Positions 9,431-20,258 of a DNA stretch of 64,000 nucleotides are shown piece after piece. The first letter of the stretch is position 1, and each line of letters starts with the position of its first letter. Source of the stretch: Streptacidiphilus sp. P02-A3a (lineage in GTDB: Bacteria; Actinomycetota; Actinomycetes; Streptomycetales; Streptomycetaceae). The notes below the pieces were generated by a model that saw only the letters and a list, made by a program, of their open reading frames with translations, made no database searches and was not told the DNA's origin. The stretch is from the NCBI RefSeq assembly GCF_014084105.1, contig NZ_CP048289.1, forward strand, positions 877,922 through 941,921, written 5' to 3'. The position numbers and the translations under genes were made by a program.

Positions 9431-11740
9431 TCAGGCGCGGACGAGGAAGTACTGCCAGCTGCCGTAGGTGCTGAGGTTCTGCGTGTCGGTGGCGCCGGGG
9501 ACGTACTCCGCGATGGCGCGGAACCGGTGGCCGACCGCGTTGGTCAGCGTGGCCCCGACCGCGGTGGTGCTGGTGGAGCCCAGCGTCGCGCAGGCGTCGG
9601 TGGCCACCGTGCGCCAGGCCGAGCCGACGTACTCCTGGAGGGTCGACGCCGCGCACTCGCCGGCCTTGTCCGGAGCGACGCCGACGGCGAAGACGGGCTG
9701 CGCCGACTGGTGGTAGACCCGCCACTGGGCGCCGCCCTGCCGCACGGTGGTGTAGTAGCCGCTGAGCGTGTCGACGACGTCCGCGTGGGACCAGCCGACC
9801 ACGGTGCCCGAGGTGGCCGGCGCGTCATCGGCGTCACCGGCGAAGGACGCGCTGAACGTGGTGTTCCGGGTTATCCGGTACCAGCCGGTGAAGTCGCCGC
9901 GGGCGTCGACGGCGCCGCTGGCGACCAGCGCCCTGGCACCGCCGTAGGGCTGTGCGTAGACGGCGACGGTGCTGCCGTGGTCGGCGCCGAGGTGGACGGT
10001 GACCCCGACCGCGGCGTTGTACGCGTAGGTCCGGTCGGCGGTGTCGAGGGAGACCCCGATGGTGGTGGCCGCCCGGGAGACCTGGACGGTGGCGTCGGCG
10101 GCCCCGGCCGTGTGGGTGGCGTCACCGGCGTAGCTCACCTGGTAGGTGTTGGCCCCGCCGGTCCGCGGGGTGTCGGTGAAGGCGAAGGAGCCGTCGGCCG
10201 CCACCGCCGCCTGGGGCAGGGCCACGCCCGCGGGGTGGGCCGGGTCGGTCCGGACGATCTGCACGGCGGCGCCCGCCGGGTAGGGGCCGTCCGGCAGTTG
10301 GCCGGTGATCCGGAGCGCCTTGCCCCGGGTGTCGGTCGCCGGGGCGGTCAGCACCGGGACGGCCGCCGGGTAGGCGACCTGGACGCTCGCACCGGCGCTC
10401 GCCCCGGCGTGGGCGGCGTCACCGGCGTAGCTCGCGGTGTAGCTGTAGCTGCCCGGAGCGGTCGGGGTGTCGGTGGTCGAGAACGTGCCGTCGGCGCCGA
10501 CGGTGGCGCTCGGCAGGGCGACCCCGTTCGGGTCCGCCGGGTCGGTGCGGGTGACCGTGACCGTGGTCCCCGCCGGGAACGGCGTCGCCGAGCTCAGCGT
10601 GCCCTGGACGGTCAGTTGTCGGCCGGGGATGGCGGTGCCGGGCGCGCTCAGCGTCAGCCGGCTCGTGGCCAGCGCCGGGCTCTGCTGGATGTTCAAGGTG
10701 TACGAGGTGCTGCCGGGTCCGGTGTCGGTCACCGCGAAGAGCGTGCCGGAGTCCGGGCTCCAGGCCAGTCCGCGCGGGGCGACCGAGTTGCCGAGACCGT
10801 AGCTGCCGAGCGGCGCGGATCCGCCCGGCGCGTAGACGTAGAGGTCGGGGTCGTCCTGCGAGACCCCGGCCGCCACCGTGCCGCTCGGCGCGACGGCGAC
10901 CGCGTCGGGGTAGGCGGCGGTGGGGTAGTCGCCGTCCGGAGCGAGGGTGGAGGTCTTGAGCAGGACCTGGTCGTAGGGCGCGCCGGTGGCGAGGACGAGG
11001 TCCTTGCCGTCCGCGGTCACCGCCATGTCCGCGAGCGCGCCGTAGTTGCTTCCGGGGGCCAGGCCGGCGGTCTCCACCGGGGTGCCGGTGGAGACGTTGT
11101 AGGCGTTCAGGTCCGGCGGTTCCTGTCCGGTGTCCCCGGCGATGACGAGGTCCGGGTCGGCCGGGTCGGCGGCCAGCATCGGCGGCCCGAACCAGAGGCC
11201 CTGGGCCGCGGTCTGCTTCAGGGTGACCACCGGGGCGGGGCCGCTGAGGTCGAGCGAGCCGATGCTGCCCTGCCAGCTGTTGGCGGGGCCGTAGCCGAAC
11301 CAGATCCTGCCCCCGGCCACGGCCAGGTAGACCGGGGCGGTGCCGGTGCCGGTCGGGTAGACGGCGGACTGGGTGAGCGTGCCGACGTTGATCGCGGAGA
11401 TCGAGTCGGCCCCGGTCAGCGCGGCGTAGAGGGTGCCGCCGTCGGCTGACAGGGCCAGTCCGGTCGCGCCGGTCTGGCCCGGGATGGTGGTGACGGTGTT
11501 CCCGGCCAGGTCGGTGACCAGGATGCTGCTGCTGCCCGCTCCCTCGCTGATGAACACGTGGCCCCCGGCCACCACCGTCTGCGCGTAGTGCGTGATGGGC
11601 AGTGCCACGGCGGTGGTGGCCGGGGCAGTGGTGGCCGGGGCGCTGGTGGCCAGGGCGGGAGCGGCCGGCAGGCCGATCACCGCCAGCATTCCGGCCACGA
11701 CTGTCCCGGCCGCGCCGAGCGCGGTTCGTCTGACTCGCAT
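9431..11740 (-). CDS. Large secreted protein: beta-propeller plus Ig-like repeats
   Basis: 769 residues. A Sec signal peptide (MRVRRTALG, hydrophobic core, PAAPALA) ends near residue 31. Residues about 50-355 show repeated YncE/PQQ-like propeller blades (for example GLALSADGGTLYAAL, DMAVTADGKDLVLATG and GLAWSPDSGTLFAV). Two homologous Ig-like repeats of about 100 residues follow, each with a TVTRTDPADPNGVALP-like strand and a SYTASYAGDAAHAGA-like end; a third, more diverged domain and a C-terminal region with two cysteines (GECAAST, TDACATL) complete it. No enzyme motif or cell-wall anchor is visible; likely an extracellular adhesion or structural protein. It is not linked to the flanking quinone genes. 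Confidence 0.75.
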   Translation of the reverse strand: MRVRRTALGAAGTVVAGMLAVIGLPAAPALATSAPATTAPATTAVALPITHYAQTVVAGGHVFISEGAGSSSILVTDLAGNTVTTIPGQTGATGLALSADGGTLYAALTGADSISAINVGTLTQSAVYPTGTGTAPVYLAVAGGRIWFGYGPANSWQGSIGSLDLSGPAPVVTLKQTAAQGLWFGPPMLAADPADPDLVIAGDTGQEPPDLNAYNVSTGTPVETAGLAPGSNYGALADMAVTADGKDLVLATGAPYDQVLLKTSTLAPDGDYPTAAYPDAVAVAPSGTVAAGVSQDDPDLYVYAPGGSAPLGSYGLGNSVAPRGLAWSPDSGTLFAVTDTGPGSTSYTLNIQQSPALATSRLTLSAPGTAIPGRQLTVQGTLSSATPFPAGTTVTVTRTDPADPNGVALPSATVGADGTFSTTDTPTAPGSYSYTASYAGDAAHAGASAGASVQVAYPAAVPVLTAPATDTRGKALRITGQLPDGPYPAGAAVQIVRTDPAHPAGVALPQAAVAADGSFAFTDTPRTGGANTYQVSYAGDATHTAGAADATVQVSRAATTIGVSLDTADRTYAYNAAVGVTVHLGADHGSTVAVYAQPYGGARALVASGAVDARGDFTGWYRITRNTTFSASFAGDADDAPATSGTVVGWSHADVVDTLSGYYTTVRQGGAQWRVYHQSAQPVFAVGVAPDKAGECAASTLQEYVGSAWRTVATDACATLGSTSTTAVGATLTNAVGHRFRAIAEYVPGATDTQNLSTYGSWQYFLVRA

Positions 11741-11979
11741 GTGTGGAGCCCCCCTGTCGGTGCGAGCTGGTTGGTGCCGGACGAGCGGCGCGGAACCACT
11801 GCCGCGCCGGTCTCCCGATCCGGCAACCGCACGCTAGTCGGGGGGTACGACAGTCGAGCCGGGGGACCGGGGCGGGCGCGGGGGCGGGTGCGTCAATTCG
11901 GCGCTGCCATGATCACCCCGCGGGGGGATGTTTCTCTAGCACGGCCGGTTGGTAGAGGCAAAAGTTGCTTTGGATCACT

Positions 11980-11999
11980 GTGATCTGCTAGCAGATCAC
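11980..11999. repeat. Perfect 20-base palindrome upstream of nuoA
   Basis: GTGATCTGCT followed directly by its reverse complement AGCAGATCAC. Its arms carry the same AGATCAC heptamer that recurs at 12109 and 12142. Probably a binding site for a dimeric regulator. Confidence 0.7.
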
Positions 12000-12036
12000 C
12001 GCTCCACCTGCGACAACGGCCCCTTCCCTCACGCCT

Positions 12037-12052
12037 TGTGAACGAAAGCACA
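12037..12052. promoter_or_regulatory. Rex-like operator 1 upstream of nuoA
   Basis: TGTGAAC-GAA-AGCACA matches the Rex consensus TGTGAAC-N3-TTCACA at 11 of 13 constrained positions. Rex is the NADH/NAD-sensing repressor of actinobacterial respiratory genes, with nuo among its known targets in Streptomyces coelicolor. Confidence 0.6.
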
Positions 12053-12101
12053 CGGGTCGTGGCTGATTTTGCCCCTTCATTACCTCTTGATCATCCGTCA
12101 G

Positions 12102-12150
12102 GTGTCGTAGATCACACTTGAGGGGCTGACACCCGTGTCGCAGATCACAT
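12102..12150 (+). repeat. Two 16-base direct repeats, 33 bases apart, upstream of nuoA
   Basis: GTGTCGTAGATCACAC (12102-12117) and GTGTCGCAGATCACAT (12135-12150) differ at two positions. Their spacing is about three helical turns, and the second abuts the -35 area of the TAGGAT promoter element, as expected for an activator bound on one DNA face. Confidence 0.65.
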
Positions 12151-12185
12151 ATGAACGGGCATAGGATGCAGCCGTCTTGGGGCCT

Positions 12186-12201
12186 TGTGAACCGTCTCAC
12201 A
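12186..12201. promoter_or_regulatory. Rex-like operator 2, just downstream of the nuo -10 element
   Basis: TGTGAAC-CGT-CTCACA matches the Rex consensus TGTGAAC-N3-TTCACA at 12 of 13 constrained positions. It lies about 20 bases after TAGGAT, so a bound repressor would block initiation or early elongation. Confidence 0.72.
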
Positions 12202-12288
12202 TGAGCGGATCACGGCCGCACGCTGTACGGACCCGCCGTCGCTGACAGGGACAGGCGCCGCCGCAACCGCCTGGGAGGTCGTTCGGTC

Positions 12289-12648
12289 ATGAACGCATAC
12301 GCGCCGATTCTGGTACTTGGTGCCCTCGCCGCAGCCTTCGCCGTCGGCTCGGTGGCGATGGCCTCGCTCACCGGCCCCAAGCGCTACAACCGCGCCAAGT
12401 TGGAGGCCTACGAGTGCGGCATCGAACCCACTCCGCAGCCCGTCGGGGGCGGACGCTTCCCGATCAAGTACTACCTGACGGCGATGCTCTTCATCGTCTT
12501 CGACATCGAGATCGTCTTCCTCTACCCCTGGGCGGTCACCTTCGACGCCCTCGGGATCTTCGGACTGGTCGAGATGGTGCTGTTCATCGCCACCGTCTTT
12601 GTCGCGTACGCGTATGTCTGGCGGCGCGGAGGCCTGGAGTGGGACTGA
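12289..12648 (+). CDS. nuoA: NADH-quinone oxidoreductase subunit A
   Basis: 119 residues, three membrane helices (about residues 4-26, 64-86 and 91-112). The signature [13 protein letters not shown] lies in the loop after helix 1, in the region of complex I that couples quinone binding to the proton path, together with NuoH and NuoJ. First gene of a complete nuoA-N operon that transfers electrons from NADH to menaquinone. GGGAGG lies about 11 bases before the ATG. Confidence 0.96.
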   Translation: MNAYAPILVLGALAAAFAVGSVAMASLTGPKRYNRAKLEAYECGIEPTPQPVGGGRFPIKYYLTAMLFIVFDIEIVFLYPWAVTFDALGIFGLVEMVLFIATVFVAYAYVWRRGGLEWD

Positions 12649-12724
12649 GCCGCGGCCTTCCCGCCGACCACGACCGCCACCGGCAACAGCCGCCGAGAAC
12701 AGCCGAGAGCTGAGAGGACACCAG

Positions 12725-13279
12725 ATGGGTATTGAGGAGAAGCTGCCCAGCGGCTTCCTGCTCACCTCGGTCGAGCAGGCCGCCGGTTGGGTCAGGAAGA
12801 GCTCACTCTTCCCGGCCACGTTCGGCCTCGCCTGCTGCGCCATCGAGATGATGACCACCGGCGCCGGCCGCTACGACCTCGCCCGCTTCGGCATGGAGGT
12901 CTTCCGGGGCTCGCCCCGCCAGGCCGACCTGATGATCGTCGCGGGCCGGGTCAGCCAGAAGATGGCCCCGGTGGTCCGCCAGGTCTACGACCAGATGGCG
13001 AACCCCAAGTGGGTCATCTCCATGGGCGTCTGCGCCTCCTCGGGCGGGATGTTCAACAACTACGCGATCGTCCAGGGCGTCGACCACGTGATCCCGGTCG
13101 ACATCTACCTCCCCGGCTGCCCGCCCCGGCCGGAGATGCTGATGGACGCGATCCTCAAGCTGCACGAGCAGATCCGGCACGAGAAGCTCGGCGCGCAGCG
13201 CGTCGCCGCCGAGGCCGAGGCCGAGGAGCGGGCGCTGAAGGCGGTCCCGACCAGCGAGATGAAGGGGCTGCTGCGATGA
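12725..13279 (+). CDS. nuoB: NADH-quinone oxidoreductase subunit B
   Basis: 184 residues from ATG 12725, which follows GAGAGGA; longer in-frame starts are not supported. NuoB holds cluster N2, the last iron-sulfur centre before quinone: the ligands are the tandem cysteines C37-C38 (LACCAIE), C103 (GVCASSGG) and C132 (PGCPPRPE). The C-terminal 45 residues form an acidic/basic helical tail. It follows nuoA by 76 bases, the longest gap in the operon, and overlaps nuoC by four bases. Confidence 0.97.
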   Translation: MGIEEKLPSGFLLTSVEQAAGWVRKSSLFPATFGLACCAIEMMTTGAGRYDLARFGMEVFRGSPRQADLMIVAGRVSQKMAPVVRQVYDQMANPKWVISMGVCASSGGMFNNYAIVQGVDHVIPVDIYLPGCPPRPEMLMDAILKLHEQIRHEKLGAQRVAAEAEAEERALKAVPTSEMKGLLR

Positions 13280-14058
13280 GCGACCAGCAGAGCGGTCCGG
13301 AGCAGGGCGAGCTGCCGACCCCGCGCGAGGGCACCGAGCTGGAGATCGTCGGGGTCCGCCACGGGATGTTCGGCGGCGCCAACCCCAGCGAGCAGAGCGG
13401 CGTCGGCGGCGGCAGCGGCGACACCTCCGGCTACGGCCGACTGGTCAGCCCGATCGTGCTGCCCGGCGCCACCCCCCGCCCCTACGGCGGGCCCACCGGC
13501 GGAGACGGCTCATCGATCGGGGCCTTCGACGAGGTCGCCGACGAGCTGGAGGGCGCGCTGGAGGAGCAGGGCCTGGTGCCCGGGACGGTGATCGCCAAGA
13601 CCGTGGTCGACCGCGGCGAGATCACCTTCCACGTCGAGCGCGAGTACCTGCCGCAGACGCTGCGGACCCTGCGGGACGACCCCGCCCTGCGCTTCGAGCT
13701 GTGCACCGGCGTCAGCGGCGTCCACTACCCCGGGGAGAAGGGCCGCGAGCTGCACGCGGTCTACCACCTGCGCTCGATCACCCACAACCGGCTGATCCGG
13801 GTGGAGACCACCGCGCCCGACGCCGACCCGCACATCCCCTCGACGGTCGCGGTCTACCCGACCAACGACTGGCACGAGCGCGAGACCTACGACTTCTTCG
13901 GCATCGTCTTCGACGGCCACCCGGCGCTGACGCGGATCATGATGCCGGACGACTGGCTGGGCCACCCGCAGCGCAAGGACTACCCCCTCGGCGGCATCCC
14001 CGTCGAGTACAAGGGCGCGCAGATCCCGGCTCCCGACCAGCGGAGGTCGTACAACTGA
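13276..14058 (+). CDS. nuoC: NADH-quinone oxidoreductase subunit C
   Basis: 260 residues; the ATG overlaps the nuoB stop as ATGA. The 30-kDa subunit signature [16 protein letters not shown] and the terminal [13 protein letters not shown] are present. The first 90 residues or so form a Gly/Ser/Pro-rich extension (for example [15 protein letters not shown]) absent from short bacterial NuoC proteins. It joins the peripheral arm to NuoB/D near the quinone site. Confidence 0.95.
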   Translation: MSDQQSGPEQGELPTPREGTELEIVGVRHGMFGGANPSEQSGVGGGSGDTSGYGRLVSPIVLPGATPRPYGGPTGGDGSSIGAFDEVADELEGALEEQGLVPGTVIAKTVVDRGEITFHVEREYLPQTLRTLRDDPALRFELCTGVSGVHYPGEKGRELHAVYHLRSITHNRLIRVETTAPDADPHIPSTVAVYPTNDWHERETYDFFGIVFDGHPALTRIMMPDDWLGHPQRKDYPLGGIPVEYKGAQIPAPDQRRSYN

Positions 14059-15419
14059 TGACTACTGCACACGGAACAGGTCCGGCCGCGACCGGCGAGG
14101 CCGAGGCGCCCGGGCGGGAGACCACCGAGGGCCGGGTCTACACGGTCACCGGCGGCGACTGGGACGAGGTCGTCACCGCGGCGGCGAGGGCCGACGACGA
14201 GCGGATCATCGTCAACATGGGCCCGCAGCACCCGTCCACCCACGGCGTGCTGCGGCTGATCCTGGAGATCGACGGCGAGACGGTCACCGAGGCCCGCTGC
14301 GGCATCGGCTACCTGCACACCGGCATCGAGAAGAACATGGAGTTCAGGAACTGGACCCAGGGCACGACCTTCGTGACCCGGATGGACTACCTGACCCCGC
14401 TGTTCAACGAGACCGCCTACTGCCTCGCGGTGGAGCGGCTGCTCGGCGTCACCGAGGACATCCCGGAGCGGGCCAGCATCATCCGGGTGCTGATGATGGA
14501 GCTCAACCGGATCTCCTCGCACCTGGTCTGCCTGGCCACCGGCGGCATGGAGATCGGCTCCACCACGCTGATGATCTACGGCTTCCGTGACCGCGAGATC
14601 ATCCTCGACATCTTCGAACTGGTCACCGGGCTGCGGATGAACCACGCCTACGTCCGCCCCGGCGGCCTGGCGCAGGACCTCCCGCCGGGCGCGCTCGACC
14701 AGATCCGCGAGGGCGTGAAGCTGCTGCGCGGCCGGATGCCCGAGTACGACAAGCTGGCGACCAACAACCCGGTGTTCAAGGCCCGGCTGGTCGACGTCGG
14801 CTACCTGGACCTGGCCGGCTGCATGGCGCTCGGCGTCACCGGTCCGATCCTCCGCTCCACCGGCCTGCCGCACGACCTGCGCAAGGCGCAGCCCTACTGC
14901 GGCTACGAGCAGTACGAGTTCGAGGTGCCGACCGCCGACAGCTGCGACTCCTACGGCCGGTTCCTGATCCGGCTGGCCGAGATGGAGCAGTCGCTGCGGA
15001 TCGTCGAGCAGTGCCTGGACCAGCTGCGCGGCAGCAGCGGCCGGGTCATGGTCGCCGACAAGAAGATCGCCTGGCCCGCCCAACTGGCGCTGGGCCCGGA
15101 CGGCATGGGCAACTCGCTGGACCACATCCGGACCATCATGGGCGAGTCGATGGAAGCCCTGATCCACCACTTCAAGCTGGTCACCGAGGGCTTCCGGGTC
15201 CCGCCCGGGCAGGCCTACGCGGCGCTGGAGTCACCCAAGGGCGAGCTCGGCGTGCACGTGGTGAGCGACGGCGGCACCCGCCCCTACCGGGTGCACTTCC
15301 GCGACCCCAGTTTTACCAATCTCCAGTCCATGGCGGCGATGTGTGAGGGCGGCCAGGTCGCGGACGTCATCGTCGCCGTGGCCGGGATCGACCCCGTGAT
15401 GGGAGGCGTGGACCGGTGA
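14058..15419 (+). CDS. nuoD: NADH-quinone oxidoreductase subunit D
   Basis: 453 residues; its ATG shares the last base of the nuoC stop. The 49-kDa subunit forms most of the quinone cavity: the beta-hairpin [13 protein letters not shown] is near residue 55, [16 protein letters not shown] follows, and the C-terminal MGGVDR carries the conserved arginine end. The first 45 or so residues are a variable extension. Full length for the family. Confidence 0.97.
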   Translation: MTTAHGTGPAATGEAEAPGRETTEGRVYTVTGGDWDEVVTAAARADDERIIVNMGPQHPSTHGVLRLILEIDGETVTEARCGIGYLHTGIEKNMEFRNWTQGTTFVTRMDYLTPLFNETAYCLAVERLLGVTEDIPERASIIRVLMMELNRISSHLVCLATGGMEIGSTTLMIYGFRDREIILDIFELVTGLRMNHAYVRPGGLAQDLPPGALDQIREGVKLLRGRMPEYDKLATNNPVFKARLVDVGYLDLAGCMALGVTGPILRSTGLPHDLRKAQPYCGYEQYEFEVPTADSCDSYGRFLIRLAEMEQSLRIVEQCLDQLRGSSGRVMVADKKIAWPAQLALGPDGMGNSLDHIRTIMGESMEALIHHFKLVTEGFRVPPGQAYAALESPKGELGVHVVSDGGTRPYRVHFRDPSFTNLQSMAAMCEGGQVADVIVAVAGIDPVMGGVDR

Positions 15420-16338
15420 CCACTGAAGAGAGCGCGGCCCCGACGCTGCTCGGCCTGCCGGAAATGCCCGCGTCGGTGTACCCGGCGGAGGTACGGGCCC
15501 GGCTCGACCCGGACGCGCAGCAGCTGATCGAGCGCTACCCGCAGAGCCGTTCGGCGCTGCTGCCGCTGCTGCACCTGGTCCAGGCGGAGGAGGGCTTCGT
15601 CAGCCGCACCGGCATCCGGTACTGCGCCGAGCGGCTGGGCCTGACCACGGCGGAGGTCACCGCCGTCGCGACCTTCTACACCATGTACCGGCGGCGCCCG
15701 GCGGGCGAGTACCACGTGGGCGTCTGCACCAACACCCTGTGCGCGGTCCTCGGCGGCGACCAGATCTTCGCCGAGCTCCAGCAGCACCTCGGTATCGGCA
15801 ACAACGAGACCACCGAGGACGGCCGGGTCTCGCTGGAGCACATCGAGTGCAACGCCGCCTGCGACTACGCGCCGGTGGTGATGGTGAACTGGGAGTTCTT
15901 CGACGACCAGACCCCGGAGAGCGCCAAGCAGCTGGTGGACGAGCTGCGGGCGGGCCGCGGCGGCGAGGTCCGGCCGACCCGCGGTGCCCGGCTCTGCGGC
16001 TTCAAGGAGACCGCGCGGATCCTCGCCGGATTCCCGGACCCGCGCCCCGGCGCGGTGGACGAGTCCGGCGCGGGCGGCGCCCCCTCGCTGGCCGGGCTCC
16101 GGCTGGCCCGGGGCGAGACCCTGCCCGGACGTTCCGCCGGGACCAGGGTGGTGGCCCCCCGCCGGAACCCGCCGCTGGACAGTTCCCCCGGCGACGCGGC
16201 GAACCCCGCGACCACCCCCGGCGCCCACGACGCCGAACCCCCGGCGCAGACCGCCGCCGCCGACCCGGCCCACCCGGCCGGACCGGTCAACGGCAGCGTC
16301 CGCCAGCCCCAGGAAGACGACCAGGAAGGGGCGGCCGA

Positions 16339-16342
<4 letters not shown>
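15416..16342 (+). CDS. nuoE: NADH-quinone oxidoreductase subunit E (extended C-terminus)
   Basis: 308 residues from a GTG overlapping the nuoD stop. The thioredoxin-like domain binds the [2Fe-2S] cluster N1a through C104, C109, C145 and C149 (CTNTLC and CNAACD). Usual NuoE length is about 170-240; here roughly 90 extra C-terminal residues are Pro/Ala-rich and look disordered. NuoE pairs with NuoF at the NADH end of the complex. Confidence 0.95.
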
Positions 16343-17711
<1,369 letters not shown>

Positions 17712-17715
<4 letters not shown>

Positions 17716-20258
17716 CCGTCACCTCACAGGCCCCCGGTCCGGCTGCCGCCCCGCCCCCCGAGGAGCTGCTGACCGTCACCATCGACGACGTCGCGGTGCA
17801 GGTGCCCAAGGGCACGCTGATCATCCGCGCCGCCGAGATGGTCGGCACCCAGATCCCGCGCTTCTGCGACCATCCGCTGCTCGACCCGGTCGGCGCCTGC
17901 CGCCAGTGCATCGTCGAGGTCGAGGGCCAGCGCAAGCCGGTGGCCTCCTGCACCATGACGGTGACCGACGGCATGGTGGTCCGCACCCAGGTCAGCTCGC
18001 CGGTCGCGGAGAAGGCACAGCACGGCGTGATGGAGCTGCTGCTGATCAACCACCCGCTGGACTGCCCGGTCTGCGACAAGGGCGGCGAGTGCCCGCTGCA
18101 GAACCAGGCGCTCTCCCACGGCCAGTCCGACAGCCGCTTCGACGGCGTCAAGCGGACGTACGAGAAGCCGGTCCCGATCTCCACCCAGGTGCTGCTCGAC
18201 CGGGAGCGCTGCGTGCTGTGCGCGCGCTGCACCCGGTTCAGCGAGCAGATCGCCGGGGACCCGTTCATCGAGCTGCTGGAGCGCGGCGCGCTGGAGCAGG
18301 TGGGCATCGGCGAGGGCGACGAGTTCCGCTCCTACTTCTCCGGCAACACCATCCAGATCTGCCCGGTGGGCGCGCTGACCTCGGCCGCCTACCGGTTCCG
18401 CTCCCGCCCGTTCGACCTGGTCTCCTCGCCGGGCGTGTGCGAGCACTGCGCCTCGGGCTGCGCGGTGCGCACCGACCACCGGCGCGGCAAGGTGCTGCGG
18501 CGGCTGGCCGGTGACGACCCGGCGGTGAACGAGGAGTGGTCCTGCGACAAGGGCCGCTTCGGCTTCCGCTACGCGCAGCAGCCGGACCGGCTGACGACAC
18601 CGCTGATCCGCGACGAGAGCGGTGCTCTCGTCCCCGCCTCCTGGCCGGAGGCGCTGCGCGTCGCCGCCGCCGGACTGGCCGCCGCGCGCGGCCCGGCGGC
18701 GGTGCTCACCGGCGGCCGGTGCACGGTCGAGGACGCCTACGCGTACGCCAAGTTCGCCCGGGTCGCGCTCGGCACCAACGACGTCGACTTCCGGGCCCGG
18801 CCGCACAGCGCCGAGGAGGCCGACTTCCTGGCCGCCGCGGTGGCCGGCCGCGGGGTGGACGTCGACGGCAGCGGCACCGGCTACCAGCAGCTGGAGACCG
18901 CACCGGCGGTACTGCTGGCCGGTTTCGAACCGGAGGAGGAGTCGCCGATCGTCTTCCTGCGGCTGCGCAAGGCCGCCCGCACCAAGGGCCTGGCGGTGTA
19001 CTCGATCGCCACCCACGCCTCGCGCGGCCTGGCCAAGCTCGGCGGCTCGCTGCTGCCGGCCGCCCCCGGCACCGAGGCCGAGTGGCTGGAGGCGCTGGCC
19101 GACGACGAGGCCCTCGACGGCGACGCCGGGCGCGCGGCCCAGGCACTGCGGCAGCCCGGCGCGGTGCTGCTGGTCGGCGAGCGGCTGGCGTCCGTGCCCG
19201 GCGCGCTCAGCGCGGCCGCCCGGCTGGCCCGGGCCACCGGCGCCGCCCTGGCCTGGATCCCGCGCCGGGCGGGCGAACGCGGCGCGGTCGAGGCGGGCGC
19301 GCTGCCCGGGCTGCTGCCCGGCGGACGCCCGGTGACCGACCCGCTGGCCCGCGCGCAGACCGCCACCGTCTGGGGCCTCGACGAGATCCCGGCCCGGTAC
19401 GGCCGCGACACCAACGGCATCCTCACCGCCGCCGCCAACGGCGACCTCGGGGCCCTGGTCGTCGGCGGGGTGGACCTGCCGGACCTGCCCGACCCGGCCG
19501 CCGCCGAGGCGGCACTGGACCGGATCGGCTTCCTGGTCAGCCTGGAACTGCGGCCCGGACCGGTCACCGACCGCGCCGACGTGGTGCTCCCGGTCGCCGC
19601 GGTGGCCGAGAAGGCCGGGACCTTCCTGGACTGGGAGGGCCGGGTCCGGCTGTTCGAACCGGCCATCAAGGCCGACCAGAGCACCCACCGCCACCAGGGC
19701 AGCGACCTGCGGGTGCTGCACATGCTCGCGGACGCCATGGGCCGCGCCCTGGGCCTGCCGGACGTCACCGCCGCCCGCCGCGAGCTGGACGCCCTCGGCG
19801 CCTGGAGCGGCGAGCACCCGGACGCCCCGGCCGAGCACGCCCGCCCGCTGCCGCGCCCCGGCGCGGGCGAGGCGGTCCTCGGCGGCTGGCGCCAGCTGCT
19901 CGACAACGGCTCGCTACAGCAGGGCGATCCGGCCCTGGCCGGGACCCGGCACCCGGCCGTCGCCCGGCTCTCCCCGGCCACCGCGGCCGAGGTCGGTGTC
20001 GCCGACGGCGCCCCGCTGTCGGTGTCGGGACCGGCCGGAAGCCTCACCCTGCCGCTGGCGATCACCCCGGACCTGCCCGACCGGGTGGTGTGGATCCCGC
20101 TCAACTCCACGCCCGGCGGCGCCGCCCGCGCCCTCGGCGTCCTGCCCGGACGGGTCGTCGGCCTGGCCCAGGCGGCGCTGCCCGGCACCCAGGAGAGCGA
20201 CGAACCCGGGGCGGACCCGGCCGTCCGCGAAGCCGCCACCCACGGAGGGGGTAACTGA
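17712..20258 (+). CDS. nuoG: NADH-quinone oxidoreductase subunit G
   Basis: 848 residues from GTG, four-base overlap with nuoF. The N-terminal ferredoxin domain ([14 protein letters not shown]), the HxxxC-type cluster segment [16 protein letters not shown], the [4Fe-4S] segment [10 protein letters not shown] and CPVGALTS, and CEHCASGC of the molybdopterin-oxidoreductase-like region give the usual chain of iron-sulfur centres, including the extra N7-type ligands. The C-terminal half is a degenerate molybdopterin-enzyme fold, rich in Ala. It carries electrons from NuoE/F toward NuoI. Confidence 0.96.

Larger units (their letters stand above)
11741..12288. promoter_or_regulatory. nuo control region (548 bases without a gene)
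   Basis: The left part (11741-11930) is GC-rich and probably holds the promoter of the divergent secreted-protein gene. The right part is dense in sites: a 20-base palindrome at 11980-11999, a Rex-like site at 12037-12052, two related 16-base direct repeats at 12102-12117 and 12135-12150, a -10-like TAGGAT at 12162-12167, and a second Rex-like site at 12186-12201. No good -35 hexamer is seen at the usual distance from TAGGAT, which fits activator-dependent transcription. nuoA starts at 12289 after GGGAGG. Confidence 0.7.
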
